32,587 nucleotides of DNA from Bacteroidales bacterium (lineage in GTDB: Bacteria > Bacteroidota > Bacteroidia > Bacteroidales > WCHB1-69): the NCBI GenBank assembly GCA_031286285.1, contig JAITUN010000279.1:1-32587 (forward strand), read 5' to 3'. A model generated the notes under the pieces. That model made no database searches. It was not told where the DNA came from and worked only from the letters and a program-made list of their open reading frames with translations. The stretch's first letter is position 1; every line of letters starts with the position of its first letter. The position numbers were made by a program, and so were the translations under genes. Below are positions 1-8,734 of the stretch, one piece after another.

Positions 1-2977
1 CAATGTTTATGGGGCGGTCCATATTGTATTCATGATAAACTCCAAACACATCAATACTTATAATTTCTCCCTCTTCACCTACCACAAACATATTGCCATA
101 CGCGCCGTCATAAGTACTAAAAGAGTATGCTTCTTCGGCAGTGCCATCATCTAAAACATAAGTTTTTTCTTGAAAAGTTTCCGGTTGAACCCAGGTAACC
201 TCCACATTTTCGCTTACAATTTCTGCTAACGGTCTTCCCACCGCCCAGGCTATTTCATTAAGCATAATATTATATGTAACATTATTGTCTTCAATGTTCA
301 CTGTGGATTGATAGGTTACATATCCTGTTTTGCTCGTTTCAATGTTATATGTTTTATTAGCAAAAATATTTGGAATTGAGTAGTTTCCTGTTTCATCAGC
401 GATGGTAGAATAGGTATTATAACCTGAAAGTTTAACCTCAGCGTTAGGAACACCGTTGGGCAAGTCGTTGGCAGTTACTTTTCCGCTCATGGCAAAAGTG
501 GATAGCGGAGCCAACGTCAGATCAACTTCATAATCACTTCCGGCCACTACGCTTAGAGGAGTGGATGTTGCATCGGAATGTCCTAATTTTGTAGCCTTAA
601 ACTGATAACTACCATCCATCAGAAAGTCAAAACTGTAGTTTCCTTCGGCATCAGTAGTACGATTAAAATACTGATCGGCATTAGGTCCTATTAACTCTAC
701 GGTAGCGCCTTCCAATGGAGTGGTACCGTCGCTGGTAATTTTACCTGTTACCTTAGCGCCCACCAAACCGAACTTCATTTTAATATCAGGGAAGTAATTA
801 ATGGCTTCTCCCGGATATTTCCAGTTAAATTCATAAGCCATACTGTGATATTCGCGACCTCTGTTCACAAATTCGGGGGTTTCCGAAGTATAAAATTCAT
901 CATTATTATACATGATGTTGCAGATGGGTCTGTTTGTCATAATTACAATATTTTTTCCTTCATATACAAATGGATTGGACAGATTAAGTGTGATCGTTTG
1001 TTGACCGAAAGGTATTTCCACGAGGGCATCCCACACTAAAGTAAACTCAGATTCGGGCAATAGCCATGTGTCTAATCTGTCCGCAGTGGTATTCGCCATC
1101 CAAATTTGAAGTTGTTCGGCAAATTCACCGGTAATGTTATCAGCAAAACTACTAAAGTATTGCAGTTGGGTAATCACTCCGGCTCTTCCGATTATTTCAT
1201 GGTCGTAATAGATTGATTGCACTCGGCTTAGCCCATAGTCAAAGTTGAACGGCACAGTTTTACGGAGTATATTATCGCCCCCAACGAAACTTGTAAATAT
1301 TTGATTTTGAGGCTGTATATTGAGGTTCAAAAATGGGGATTTATCATTCGCGGGGTTTACGTCTTCCGGCAATTCAAAGATGGCGCGTATTGAAAGCGGT
1401 CCGGTTGTTGTAGGTGTAAATCGTAAACTTATCATTTTCGATTCCATTGAAACAATATCTTCTCCCTCTTCATTTATATCTAAGATATTATTTTCGTCAT
1501 CAACCAATTTTACTGAATAGCCGGACAAGGTTTCTCCTGCCACATTCATAATTTGCGCTTTAAAAACGTAAGGCTCGTTTACCATAGGGGTTGTAACGCC
1601 AAAGAGTTTAATGGCTGCGCCGTCCAAGCCTACCATTTCCAAAACACGTACGGCATCTAACTGCACACCGTGTGCATTTTGAGCCTCTGCCTCAAATGCA
1701 ATATAGTATTCGGATGATTTGTTGGGGAGCGATATATAACGTTCTGTCCAGTCGTAAACTTCTGTCATATATTCTACTAAAAAATTCCACTCTCCGGCGG
1801 CTGAGTTTTTGTAATAGATTCTTAGTTTATCTAAATATTGAAACGATATTCTTTGGGTATGCCAAAAATTCAGTACCGGATGTTCTACTGCGGAGAGATC
1901 AAAAGGGGCTGTAATCAGTTTTGTTTTTACTCCTTGTGCCCCGCTGAAACGTGCTTTTTGAGTACCCTCCTGTGCTGTCCAAGGGGTTCCTATATGATAG
2001 GGTACTACTTCCCAAAATTTTGATCCTGCTACAAATTCTTGATCCCAACACACAGGGAAACTTGTCCCTGTACTGGTTTCAAATCCCTCTTCGTATGGGA
2101 ATGAAGAGATCCTACTACAGAATTTTACTTCGGCAGTGGTTGGCGTGCCTACACCGACAGTATTTTCTCCAACCACCATAAAAACGTAACTTCCCTGTTC
2201 CGGAACCGTAACGGTGAAACTCTCTTCGCCGCCAATCTCAGGATTTGAATTGGTATAGATAGGAGTAGCGCCGAAATTTTGATAAACCTTAATTGCGGTT
2301 AGTTCGGTAAGCGGATCTCCTCCCGAAGTTTCAGTCGGGTTAGACCAACTTATAACCGCTTGTAAATCATTGGTATTATCAGGAGTGACGGTTAAATCGG
2401 AAACTGCGGAAGGGGTTCCTGTGTCCGGTATATCTTCCGTAATGATGAGTTCAAGCGATTGAGCCGGATTATAATCAACTACGAAAGTGTAGTGGTATCC
2501 TTCTTCAAATTCGTAATTGTGTTGTCGCCCGTAAGGGTTGGGAGCAATTGACCAATAGCCATATTGCTGAAGAGGATTAGGAATAACATAGTCGTAAATC
2601 CCCGAAGTAATTTGGATGGTAATACTGTTGTCAAAAACAACATTGGGGGTAGTACATATCGGCTCCGCATTATAAGGTATTTTAAATGCAAATGCATCCA
2701 TAAATCCCGGCGCTAATGCGCAGTTGTAAGATAAAAAACCGGATGCGGGGAAAACGGTTCCATAAGTAGTTGCAGTGGGATCCAATAACAACATATAACC
2801 GTTACCGTTAGGGATATTGGCGCTTACTTGCAAAGTAACGTTTACCATTCCTTTGGGGGCAGGAGTTCCGATCGGTACAATCTTTAATGCACCCGAGTTT
2901 TCAGAATTGATTGTTTGGCTATGCGCTACTCCAAAGAGTAACCATAATGCCACAAGAAATAAAATTTTTTTTTTCAT
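1..2977 (-). CDS. Secreted multi-domain adhesin-like protein (3' end beyond window)
   Basis: An open frame of 992 codons runs from ATG at 2977 to the window edge without a stop, so the C-terminus is missing. The N-terminus is a signal peptide (MKKK, then a hydrophobic run ending near AHSQ). A fibronectin-III-like stretch follows (about residues 190-270, with VSDLTVTP and AVISWSNPT). Next comes a domain opening with FPYEEGFE and containing FPVCWDQE, like the cleaved-adhesin/MAM-like domains of gingipain-type proteins. Near the end of the visible part are two carboxypeptidase-regulatory-like beta-sandwiches (GKITSDGTTPLEGATVELIG and GKVTANDLPNGVPNAEVKLS). By family it is probably exported and surface-attached; a T9SS C-terminal domain is expected but lies outside the window. 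Domain calls are by eye and no catalytic motif was seen. A regulator gene lies 166 bp upstream on the same strand. Confidence 0.8.
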   Translation of the reverse strand, partial: MKKKILFLVALWLLFGVAHSQTINSENSGALKIVPIGTPAPKGMVNVTLQVSANIPNGNGYMLLLDPTATTYGTVFPASGFLSYNCALAPGFMDAFAFKIPYNAEPICTTPNVVFDNSITIQITSGIYDYVIPNPLQQYGYWSIAPNPYGRQHNYEFEEGYHYTFVVDYNPAQSLELIITEDIPDTGTPSAVSDLTVTPDNTNDLQAVISWSNPTETSGGDPLTELTAIKVYQNFGATPIYTNSNPEIGGEESFTVTVPEQGSYVFMVVGENTVGVGTPTTAEVKFCSRISSFPYEEGFETSTGTSFPVCWDQEFVAGSKFWEVVPYHIGTPWTAQEGTQKARFSGAQGVKTKLITAPFDLSAVEHPVLNFWHTQRISFQYLDKLRIYYKNSAAGEWNFLVEYMTEVYDWTERYISLPNKSSEYYIAFEAEAQNAHGVQLDAVRVLEMVGLDGAAIKLFGVTTPMVNEPYVFKAQIMNVAGETLSGYSVKLVDDENNILDINEEGEDIVSMESKMISLRFTPTTTGPLSIRAIFELPEDVNPANDKSPFLNLNIQPQNQIFTSFVGGDNILRKTVPFNFDYGLSRVQSIYYDHEIIGRAGVITQLQYFSSFADNITGEFAEQLQIWMANTTADRLDTWLLPESEFTLVWDALVEIPFGQQTITLNLSNPFVYEGKNIVIMTNRPICNIMYNNDEFYTSETPEFVNRGREYHSMAYEFNWKYPGEAINYFPDIKMKFGLVGAKVTGKITSDGTTPLEGATVELIGPNADQYFNRTTDAEGNYSFDFLMDGSYQFKATKLGHSDATSTPLSVVAGSDYEVDLTLAPLSTFAMSGKVTANDLPNGVPNAEVKLSGYNTYSTIADETGNYSIPNIFANKTYNIETSKTGYVTYQSTVNIEDNNVTYNIMLNEIAWAVGRPLAEIVSENVEVTWVQPETFQEKTYVLDDGTAEEAYSFSTYDGAYGNMFVVGEEGEIISIDVFGVYHEYNMDRPINI

Positions 2978-3112
2978 AAGTTAATTTTTTTGGTTAATAA
3001 ATGGGATAGAAAATTAATTTCAGTGCAAAAAAAGAGAGTTATTGTAAAAAACAACCATCTTTCAAGCCGTATAAGCACCTAATTTATAAATCAGGCGCGG
3101 AAATGAAAGAAA

Positions 3113-3144
3113 CTTTAAATCTTTAAATTTTTAAATCTTTAAAT
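3113..3144. repeat. Four tandem 8-bp units (CTTTAAAT type)
   Basis: Four consecutive octamers, three CTTTAAAT and one TTTTAAAT, abut the stop codon of the minus-strand TPR-AraC gene. It is similar in style to the heptamer arrays further along. Confidence 0.7.
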
Positions 3145-4817
3145 TACACAGTTTTCCCGTTCCGCAACGCATTCAAATAGTAATTCGGGCTCACACCGGT
3201 AATCTCCTTAAAGGTGCTGCGAAATGCGCTCGGAGATCGAAAACCTACCTTGAAAGCAACAGATTCTATGGTGTATTTGGTAAAATCTAATTCCGAAAAT
3301 AGTTGTTGTGCCTCTTGAATCCGGTAACTGTTCAAAAACGAACGAAAGTTCTTCTTTAAGGCAGTATTGATTACCTGCGAAACATAAGTGTGGTTAGATT
3401 GTACCAATTCTGCCAATTTGTCCAATGAGAATTCAGAATCACAAACAATTGAATTGTCTTCCATCAGAGTTAAAATTCTCTCTAAAAGCTCCTCCTGCAT
3501 CTCATCGGTAAGCGGACTTTTCTTGTATTTTTCTGAATCTCTGTTTAACGAATGATCTTGAAGTTCTATTATTTGAATATTTTTTTCAAACAACTTCTTA
3601 TACGCTATGCTGAGGTTTCTTTTTTGCAAATAGATATAGATCAAAACACCACTGACTAACAGTAAAATACCCAAAATAATAAATTGAATAATATTTTGAT
3701 AGCGAATTTTCTGTTCTTTAATTTGTTGTTCTACAACAAGTTGTTCAATTTGTTTATTTGTTTTAGAAACTTCATACAAACGTTGTAATTGACTGATGTC
3801 GCCGAAATTTTCAGCCTTAAAGATCGAATCATTAAGAAGCGCATATTTTTTGTAATATTCTAATGCACTTTTATTTCGCCCTTTTGTTTCCTCTATTTTT
3901 GATAAAGTAAGATAATTTTCAGCCAATATACTCAAAAAATGGTTTTTTTCTGCAATATTATTTGATAAATCAACATAAAAGAGTGCCGAATCTGTTTTAT
4001 TGACATCATAAAAGAGTTTACTAATATTGGATAGAATTTCCGCTTCTTTTTCAATTTTCTCATTCTTTCTTGCCTCTTCTAACGACCGTTTATAATAATA
4101 AAAAGCAGAATCGTACAGTTCTCTTTTTTCGTAAATCCAAGCCATTGTATTGAGCAGGGTATGTAAATGAATGTTGTCGTACTCTTTGCTAATTTGCAGC
4201 GATTTTTCAAGGTAGAAAGATGCGCTATCCAAATTTCCGTCTTCCACTTCAACTGTTCCCAAGTTGTTCAGCATAATCACAATAGTGGCGCTATCCTGAC
4301 ACAAATTCAGTGCTTTTGAGTAGTATATTTTAGCAACATCATACTGGTTAAAACGATAATAGATGTTGCCGATATTGGTGTAAATTTTCGGTTCATACGA
4401 TTGATAATCACATTCTTCACATAAGAGGAGCGCTCTGATTAAATATTCGTAAGCATTACGAAAATCACACAGGTGGTAATGAATAATCGCTGATTTATTT
4501 AATGCCTCCGCTATTCTTTTTTGATGTTCTACATCCGTTTTTTTTATGGGTTTGTTAATAAAAAAGTTATAAAAGATTAAGGCAGTGTCTGTATTGTGAA
4601 TATCAAAATAGTAGTTTGCCGTATCAAAGAGTTGTTGTGCAGAAAGATTTTGCATATTTGAAACCACATCGTTATTTAGAGATGAACTCTTAGGGCGGTT
4701 TTGCCCGTATGCAGTTCCAGCAAAACTAAGTAATCTGTTTGATTGAGAGACCTGTGAAATAAAAAATGTGGATAGATGAAATAGAAAAACAATAGTTAAG
4801 AGTTTTCTTTTTAACAT
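3144..4817 (-). CDS. TPR-transmembrane-AraC (HTH_18) hybrid regulator
   Basis: 557 aa. The N-terminal hydrophobic segment (about residues 7-25) is a signal peptide or anchor. Tetratricopeptide repeats with typical spacing (for example TNIGNIYYRFNQYDVAKIYY and LNNLGTVEVEDGNLDSASFY) fill about residues 55-350. A coiled stretch and a transmembrane helix (about 376-397) follow. The C-terminus (about 464-550) is an AraC-type double helix-turn-helix with LVQSNHTYVSQVINT and the signature VGFRSPSAFRSTFKEITGVS. Inferred topology is periplasmic TPR sensor, single helix, cytoplasmic DNA-binding domain. This is a common Bacteroidota one-component architecture; the ligand or partner is unknown. The gene lies directly upstream of a secreted adhesin-like gene in the same direction, a possible target. 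It has a close paralogue at 19716-21320. Confidence 0.88.
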   Translation of the reverse strand: MLKRKLLTIVFLFHLSTFFISQVSQSNRLLSFAGTAYGQNRPKSSSLNNDVVSNMQNLSAQQLFDTANYYFDIHNTDTALIFYNFFINKPIKKTDVEHQKRIAEALNKSAIIHYHLCDFRNAYEYLIRALLLCEECDYQSYEPKIYTNIGNIYYRFNQYDVAKIYYSKALNLCQDSATIVIMLNNLGTVEVEDGNLDSASFYLEKSLQISKEYDNIHLHTLLNTMAWIYEKRELYDSAFYYYKRSLEEARKNEKIEKEAEILSNISKLFYDVNKTDSALFYVDLSNNIAEKNHFLSILAENYLTLSKIEETKGRNKSALEYYKKYALLNDSIFKAENFGDISQLQRLYEVSKTNKQIEQLVVEQQIKEQKIRYQNIIQFIILGILLLVSGVLIYIYLQKRNLSIAYKKLFEKNIQIIELQDHSLNRDSEKYKKSPLTDEMQEELLERILTLMEDNSIVCDSEFSLDKLAELVQSNHTYVSQVINTALKKNFRSFLNSYRIQEAQQLFSELDFTKYTIESVAFKVGFRSPSAFRSTFKEITGVSPNYYLNALRNGKTV

Positions 4818-4841
4818 AAAAATAGTTTTAAAAATGGAGGC

Positions 4842-4849
4842 GCGAAAAT
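4842..4849 (-). promoter_or_regulatory. Candidate -7 box, TATTTTCG
   Basis: On the minus strand the octamer reads TATTTTCG, one mismatch from the Bacteroidota -7 consensus TAnnTTTG, 24 bp upstream of the regulator ATG. No clear -33 TTG was seen. Confidence 0.4.
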
Positions 4850-4858
4850 AAAAAAAAT

Positions 4859-5818
4859 CTACAGAGGTTTGTTATCATTTTCCTCGTACCGTTCAATTAT
4901 TTTGGTAACCAAATGGTGGCGCACCACATCCGATTGGTTCATAAAAATAAAATCAATACCTTTAATATCTTTTAAAATATGGCTGGCTAAAACTAAGCCT
5001 GATTGTTGGTGGCGCGGCAGATCCACTTGGGTTAAGTCGCCGGTAATGAAAAACTTGGCATTTTTTCCCATACGGGTCAAAAACATTTTAAGTTGTCCTT
5101 TGGTGGCATTTTGCGCTTCATCAAGAATGACATAAGCGTTATCTAACGTTCTGCCGCGCATAAAGGCAAGTGGCGCAATTTCTATGGTTTTGTCTTCTAA
5201 ATAAGAGAGCAGTTTTTGCATCGGCATCATATCCCACAGGGCGTCGTAAAGAGGTTGGAGGTAGGGATCGAGTTTGTCTTTCAGGTCGCCGGGGAGAAAT
5301 CCGAGGTTTTCTCCGGCTTCCACTGCCGGACGGGTTAAGATGATGCGGCGCACTTGTTTGTTCTTGAGGGCGCGTACTGCTAAAGCAACTGCGGTATAGG
5401 TCTTTCCGGTTCCGGCAGGACCGATAGCAAAAACCATATCATTGTGTTCCACGCTCTCCACCATCTTTTTTTGATTGGGGGTAATCGCTTTGATGACACG
5501 CCCTTCACGACCGTGCAGCAAAATGTCGCTACTGATGTTCCCTTTATCCATGCGGTAAAAAGAATCATCTTCTGCAGAAGTGATATTCAGCACGTCGGTT
5601 TCAGTTACTTTTCCAAACCTTTCGTAGTGAATTTGAAGAAGTTGAAAACGCTGTTCAAAAAGTTCCACTTCCGAATCTTCGCCCACTACTTTTACTTCGT
5701 TGCCGCGTGCCGTAATTTTTAACTTAGGATAGATGTGGGTGAGCAGTTCAATATTGTCGTTGTTTTTGCCGTAAACCCCTATAGCAGTGTGGGTTTCTAA
5801 ATAGATTGTTTTTTCCAT
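4859..5818 (-). CDS. phoH: PhoH-family ATPase
   Basis: 319 aa, normal length for the PhoH/YbeZ group. A small N-terminal region (about residues 1-110), probably RNA-binding KH-like, precedes a P-loop NTPase core. Walker A is GPAGTGKT at 133-140, Walker B is VILDEAQ at 230-236, and a sensor-like ITGDLTQVDLP follows. The family are cytoplasmic ATPases linked to RNA metabolism and ribosome maturation, often next to ybeY in other bacteria. YbeY is not seen here. It lies 73 bp after murG on the same strand but has its own -7 box in that gap, so it is probably transcribed separately. Family assignment is firm; the cellular role is inferred. Confidence 0.93.
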   Translation of the reverse strand: MEKTIYLETHTAIGVYGKNNDNIELLTHIYPKLKITARGNEVKVVGEDSEVELFEQRFQLLQIHYERFGKVTETDVLNITSAEDDSFYRMDKGNISSDILLHGREGRVIKAITPNQKKMVESVEHNDMVFAIGPAGTGKTYTAVALAVRALKNKQVRRIILTRPAVEAGENLGFLPGDLKDKLDPYLQPLYDALWDMMPMQKLLSYLEDKTIEIAPLAFMRGRTLDNAYVILDEAQNATKGQLKMFLTRMGKNAKFFITGDLTQVDLPRHQQSGLVLASHILKDIKGIDFIFMNQSDVVRHHLVTKIIERYEENDNKPL

Positions 5819-5841
5819 TAACAGGGTTGAAGTTTATGGCG

Positions 5842-5849
5842 CAAAAATA
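5842..5849 (-). promoter_or_regulatory. -7 promoter box for phoH, TATTTTTG
   Basis: Perfect TAnnTTTG match on the minus strand, ending 23 bp before the phoH ATG and followed by GCGCC. Expected leader about 18 nt. No TTG was found at the usual -33 spacing. Confidence 0.55.
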
Positions 5850-5891
5850 ATTTTTTTATCTGTTTCATTGTTTTTTATGAGATAATTTTTG

Positions 5892-7004
5892 TTAAATCTT
5901 TATATTAACAAATTTAGATATCACTTCTACAATTCTCATTATTGCGTCTGGTTTTGCAAAACTCCTAATATTCTTTTCCATTCTTGTTGAGGTTTCAAAA
6001 TCACTCATAAGATTTACTAATATTGTAAACAGTTTCTTTGACTCTATATCTGGCAACAGAATTGCAGCACCGGCATCAGATAGCTGTTTTGCATTTGCAG
6101 TTTGATGGTCTTCTGCAGCGGTAGGCAAAGGAATAAGTATTGCGGGAAGTCCTACAATGGCAAGTTCAGAAATAGTAAGCGCTCCGGCTCTTGAAACTAT
6201 GTAATCGGCTGCACTATATGCAAAATCCATTCTATTAATAAATGGCGCAATTTTAACTTTTTTAGAGATCAAGCCAGATAATTGAGCTTCATTAGATTTA
6301 TAATAAAAATCGCCGGTTTGCCATATTAATTGACAATCCAACTTCTCAAAATCATCAATAAAATCTAAAACAACTTGATTAATAGTTTGAGAACCTTGAC
6401 TACCACCAATAACTAAAACAGTCTTTTTTGTGCTAGCAAGATTAAAAAACTCATATGCTTCTTTCAAATTAGGCTTAAAGTTAATTATTTCTTCTCGCAC
6501 CGGATTCCCTGTCATTACAATTTTTTGTTTTGGAAAAAAAAACTCCAACCCGTCGTAGGCAACACAAATTTTTGCAACTTTTTTTGAGAGCCATTTGTTT
6601 GTTTTTCCAGGATATGAGTTTTGTTCTTGAATGATTGTAGGTATTTTAAGTTCCTGTGCTGCCCTTAGCGCCGGACCGCTTGCGTATCCACCAACTCCAA
6701 TTACTATATCGGGTTTGAAACTGTTCATGATTCTTTTTGCTTTGCGCACGGTGCTAATTAGCATAAACGGCAGTTTTAAATTGCTCTTGATTCCGCTCCA
6801 TGAAATATCTCTACGAATTCCAAAAACATCTAAGCCTTCAATGTTAAAACCTGCTTCAGGAATCCGCTTCATCTCCATCCTTCCGTTAGCTCCGATAAAC
6901 AAAACTTCTGCATTCGGATTCTTTTTCTTAATGTAATGTGCTATTGCTAATGCAGGGAAAATATGACCACCGGTGCCACCTCCTGAAATGATAATACGAC
7001 TCAT
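5892..7004 (-). CDS. murG: UDP-GlcNAc:lipid I N-acetylglucosaminyltransferase MurG
   Basis: 370 aa, typical MurG length. It transfers GlcNAc from UDP-GlcNAc to lipid I, giving lipid II, on the cytoplasmic face of the membrane. The N-terminal GGGTGGHIFPA glycine loop is at residues 8-18, VGVGGYASGPALRAA follows, and the C-terminal nucleotide-binding half has GGSQGSQTIN and SRAGALTISELAIVGLPAIL with AEDHQTANA. All hallmark motifs of this GT28 enzyme are present. In many bacteria murG sits in the dcw cluster between ftsW and murC; here it stands alone between phoH and a divergent DUF5606-like gene. The gene is AT-rich like its plus-strand neighbours. Confidence 0.96.
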   Translation of the reverse strand: MSRIIISGGGTGGHIFPALAIAHYIKKKNPNAEVLFIGANGRMEMKRIPEAGFNIEGLDVFGIRRDISWSGIKSNLKLPFMLISTVRKAKRIMNSFKPDIVIGVGGYASGPALRAAQELKIPTIIQEQNSYPGKTNKWLSKKVAKICVAYDGLEFFFPKQKIVMTGNPVREEIINFKPNLKEAYEFFNLASTKKTVLVIGGSQGSQTINQVVLDFIDDFEKLDCQLIWQTGDFYYKSNEAQLSGLISKKVKIAPFINRMDFAYSAADYIVSRAGALTISELAIVGLPAILIPLPTAAEDHQTANAKQLSDAGAAILLPDIESKKLFTILVNLMSDFETSTRMEKNIRSFAKPDAIMRIVEVISKFVNIKI

Positions 7005-7140
7005 GTTGGTATCTATTAAAATTAATACAAAGATTAAATTAATTTTCCTCGCAAAAATATCATTTTAGTTAGATTTTTGTGAAGAATGCTTTTTTTTGAT
7101 ATTTTTTTTAAAAAAAGAACAATTTGGGTTAAGAATAATC

Positions 7141-7148
7141 TATTTTTG
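7141..7148 (+). promoter_or_regulatory. -7 promoter box, TATTTTTG
   Basis: Perfect TAnnTTTG box 31 bp upstream of the ATG at 7180, in the 175-bp AT-rich spacer between divergent murG and the DUF5606-like gene. A TTG 14 bp upstream is too close for a standard -33. Confidence 0.5.
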
Positions 7149-7179
7149 CAATCTAAAAATAATATGAAAAAATAACAAA

Positions 7180-7617
7180 ATGGACCTTAGCAAAATTTTA
7201 ACTATCAGTGGGAAAAATGGACTTTTTCGTTTGATTTCTCAAGGAAAAAATAACTTTATTGTGGAATCCCTGGAAGATAATAAACGTTTTCCAGCTTTCC
7301 AAAATGATGGTGTTTCATCATTAGAAAACATCTCAATTTATACACATAACGAAGCTGTTGAATTGGAAAAACTTTTCCAATTAATATATCTAAAGCAGGA
7401 GAAAAAACCACTAGAATACAAAGAATGGAAAGATGAGCAGCTACGTTCCTATTTTGAAGAAATACTACCTAATTATGATGAGGAAAAAGTTTTCATTTCA
7501 AATATTAGAAAAGCTTATTTATGGTATAATATCTTGTTGAAAAATGATTTGATTTCTGTTGATGAACCTGTTACTGAAGTAAATACTGAAGTAGAAACAA
7601 CTACTAATGAACCGTAA
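7180..7617 (+). CDS. DUF5606-like conserved protein
   Basis: 145 aa, no signal peptide or membrane segment, so probably cytoplasmic. It begins MDLSKILTISGKNGLFRLIS and continues with a small beta-rich N-terminal domain and a helical part (FQLIYLKQEKKPLEYKEWKD). This matches my recollection of the Bacteroidota-restricted DUF5606 family, whose function is unknown to me. The C-terminus is a Thr/Glu/Val-rich tail, probably disordered. It overlaps the next gene by 11 bp, which points to co-transcription and translational coupling. Confidence 0.75.
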   Translation: MDLSKILTISGKNGLFRLISQGKNNFIVESLEDNKRFPAFQNDGVSSLENISIYTHNEAVELEKLFQLIYLKQEKKPLEYKEWKDEQLRSYFEEILPNYDEEKVFISNIRKAYLWYNILLKNDLISVDEPVTEVNTEVETTTNEP

Positions 7618-8686
7618 AAAGTTAAGAAGAAATATTTTAAACATCGCAACCGCCGCTGTGATTATTCTTTTAGCTTGCGGAGTCTATTTTTATTATTATT
7701 TCTTCCGCCAAGTACATGCAAAACTTATCGAAACAATTCCTACCGATGCTGCATTCATATTTCAAATTAATGATAATGAAACTTTTCTGAAAACAGTAAA
7801 GCAAATCGCACCCTATATTAATCCTCTATTTGGCCTTGACGCATACCCCGGATGCCAATTTTTTGTGGAACAACTTCCTGGAAAGTATAATCAAGTACTC
7901 TTTACAGGCCATGCAGTTGGAGAAACTTTTTCTATCCTTTTTGCCTGCAAAATAAATGAGATGGCTTTCAAAGAACTACTCCCAAAGCTACAGATTGACG
8001 AAAAAAACTGCATACAATATGAAAACTGTAAAATTTATACCTATGGGACTCATTTAAAACGTTTTGTTTTTACTTATCATAAGGGAATCTTTTTGGCATC
8101 CGAAAATATGATGTTGCTTAAAAAAGCAATTAATCAATTGAAAAATACGAGAAATCTTACATCTTTAAAATCTTTTGAAACCTTGTTTGAAATAATAGAA
8201 AAAAATAAGAAACAAAACTGGCTTATTTTGAACCACCAAAGATATTTCTCAAATTTTGAAGCCTTTTTTAATGAGGAAACCTATTCTACTTTAAACAGAT
8301 TTGCTTCAAATGCTTTTTGGTCAGCTTATCAGGTTCGCTTTTCTGCATTGAACATGTCGTTGACAGGATACTTAACTATTAATGATAATGCTCAAGATTA
8401 CTTTAATAATCTCAAACATAGGTATTTATATTTTTCATCGCTCTGTGCAAATAATGCTAGTATTGATTTTGAAAACGATGCAATGATAAAACAAGCCAAA
8501 ACGATGTTCCCTTCACAAAGTGAGTTCGAAATAGCAATTCACGCTGCAAATTCAGATTATTGGAATTATTACCTGACTGAAACCGGCATGAAAAAGTTTT
8601 CTGTCAAGCAAATAAAAATGTTTGTGTTGTCATTAGATTCACTTAGTCCCAAACTTAAGACAGCGAATGGATTGATAAAATTTTAA
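7607..8686 (+). CDS. Membrane-anchored protein of unknown function
   Basis: 359 aa. Residues about 10-31 form one hydrophobic helix (ATAAVIILLACGVYFYYYFF) preceded by basic residues (NRKKLRRN), so the rest most likely lies outside the cytoplasmic membrane. The body starts with TIPTDAAFIFQINDNETFLK, an opening seen in DUF3352-type proteins, but that assignment is tentative. No enzyme motif was recognised. It is encoded in an 11-bp overlap with the DUF5606-like gene, suggesting a shared job, and is followed 48 bp later by an M16 protease. It is AT-rich and Lys/Phe/Asn-rich like murG. Confidence 0.7.
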   Translation: MNRKKLRRNILNIATAAVIILLACGVYFYYYFFRQVHAKLIETIPTDAAFIFQINDNETFLKTVKQIAPYINPLFGLDAYPGCQFFVEQLPGKYNQVLFTGHAVGETFSILFACKINEMAFKELLPKLQIDEKNCIQYENCKIYTYGTHLKRFVFTYHKGIFLASENMMLLKKAINQLKNTRNLTSLKSFETLFEIIEKNKKQNWLILNHQRYFSNFEAFFNEETYSTLNRFASNAFWSAYQVRFSALNMSLTGYLTINDNAQDYFNNLKHRYLYFSSLCANNASIDFENDAMIKQAKTMFPSQSEFEIAIHAANSDYWNYYLTETGMKKFSVKQIKMFVLSLDSLSPKLKTANGLIKF

Positions 8687-8734
8687 TAAAAATATTTAAT
8701 CTAAATACTCGTTTTATGATAAATTATAAATCAC

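Noticed and set aside
2479-2697. 72-codon minus-strand frame inside the adhesin-like gene
   Set aside because: Shadow of the long intact frame that covers the same region on the same strand.
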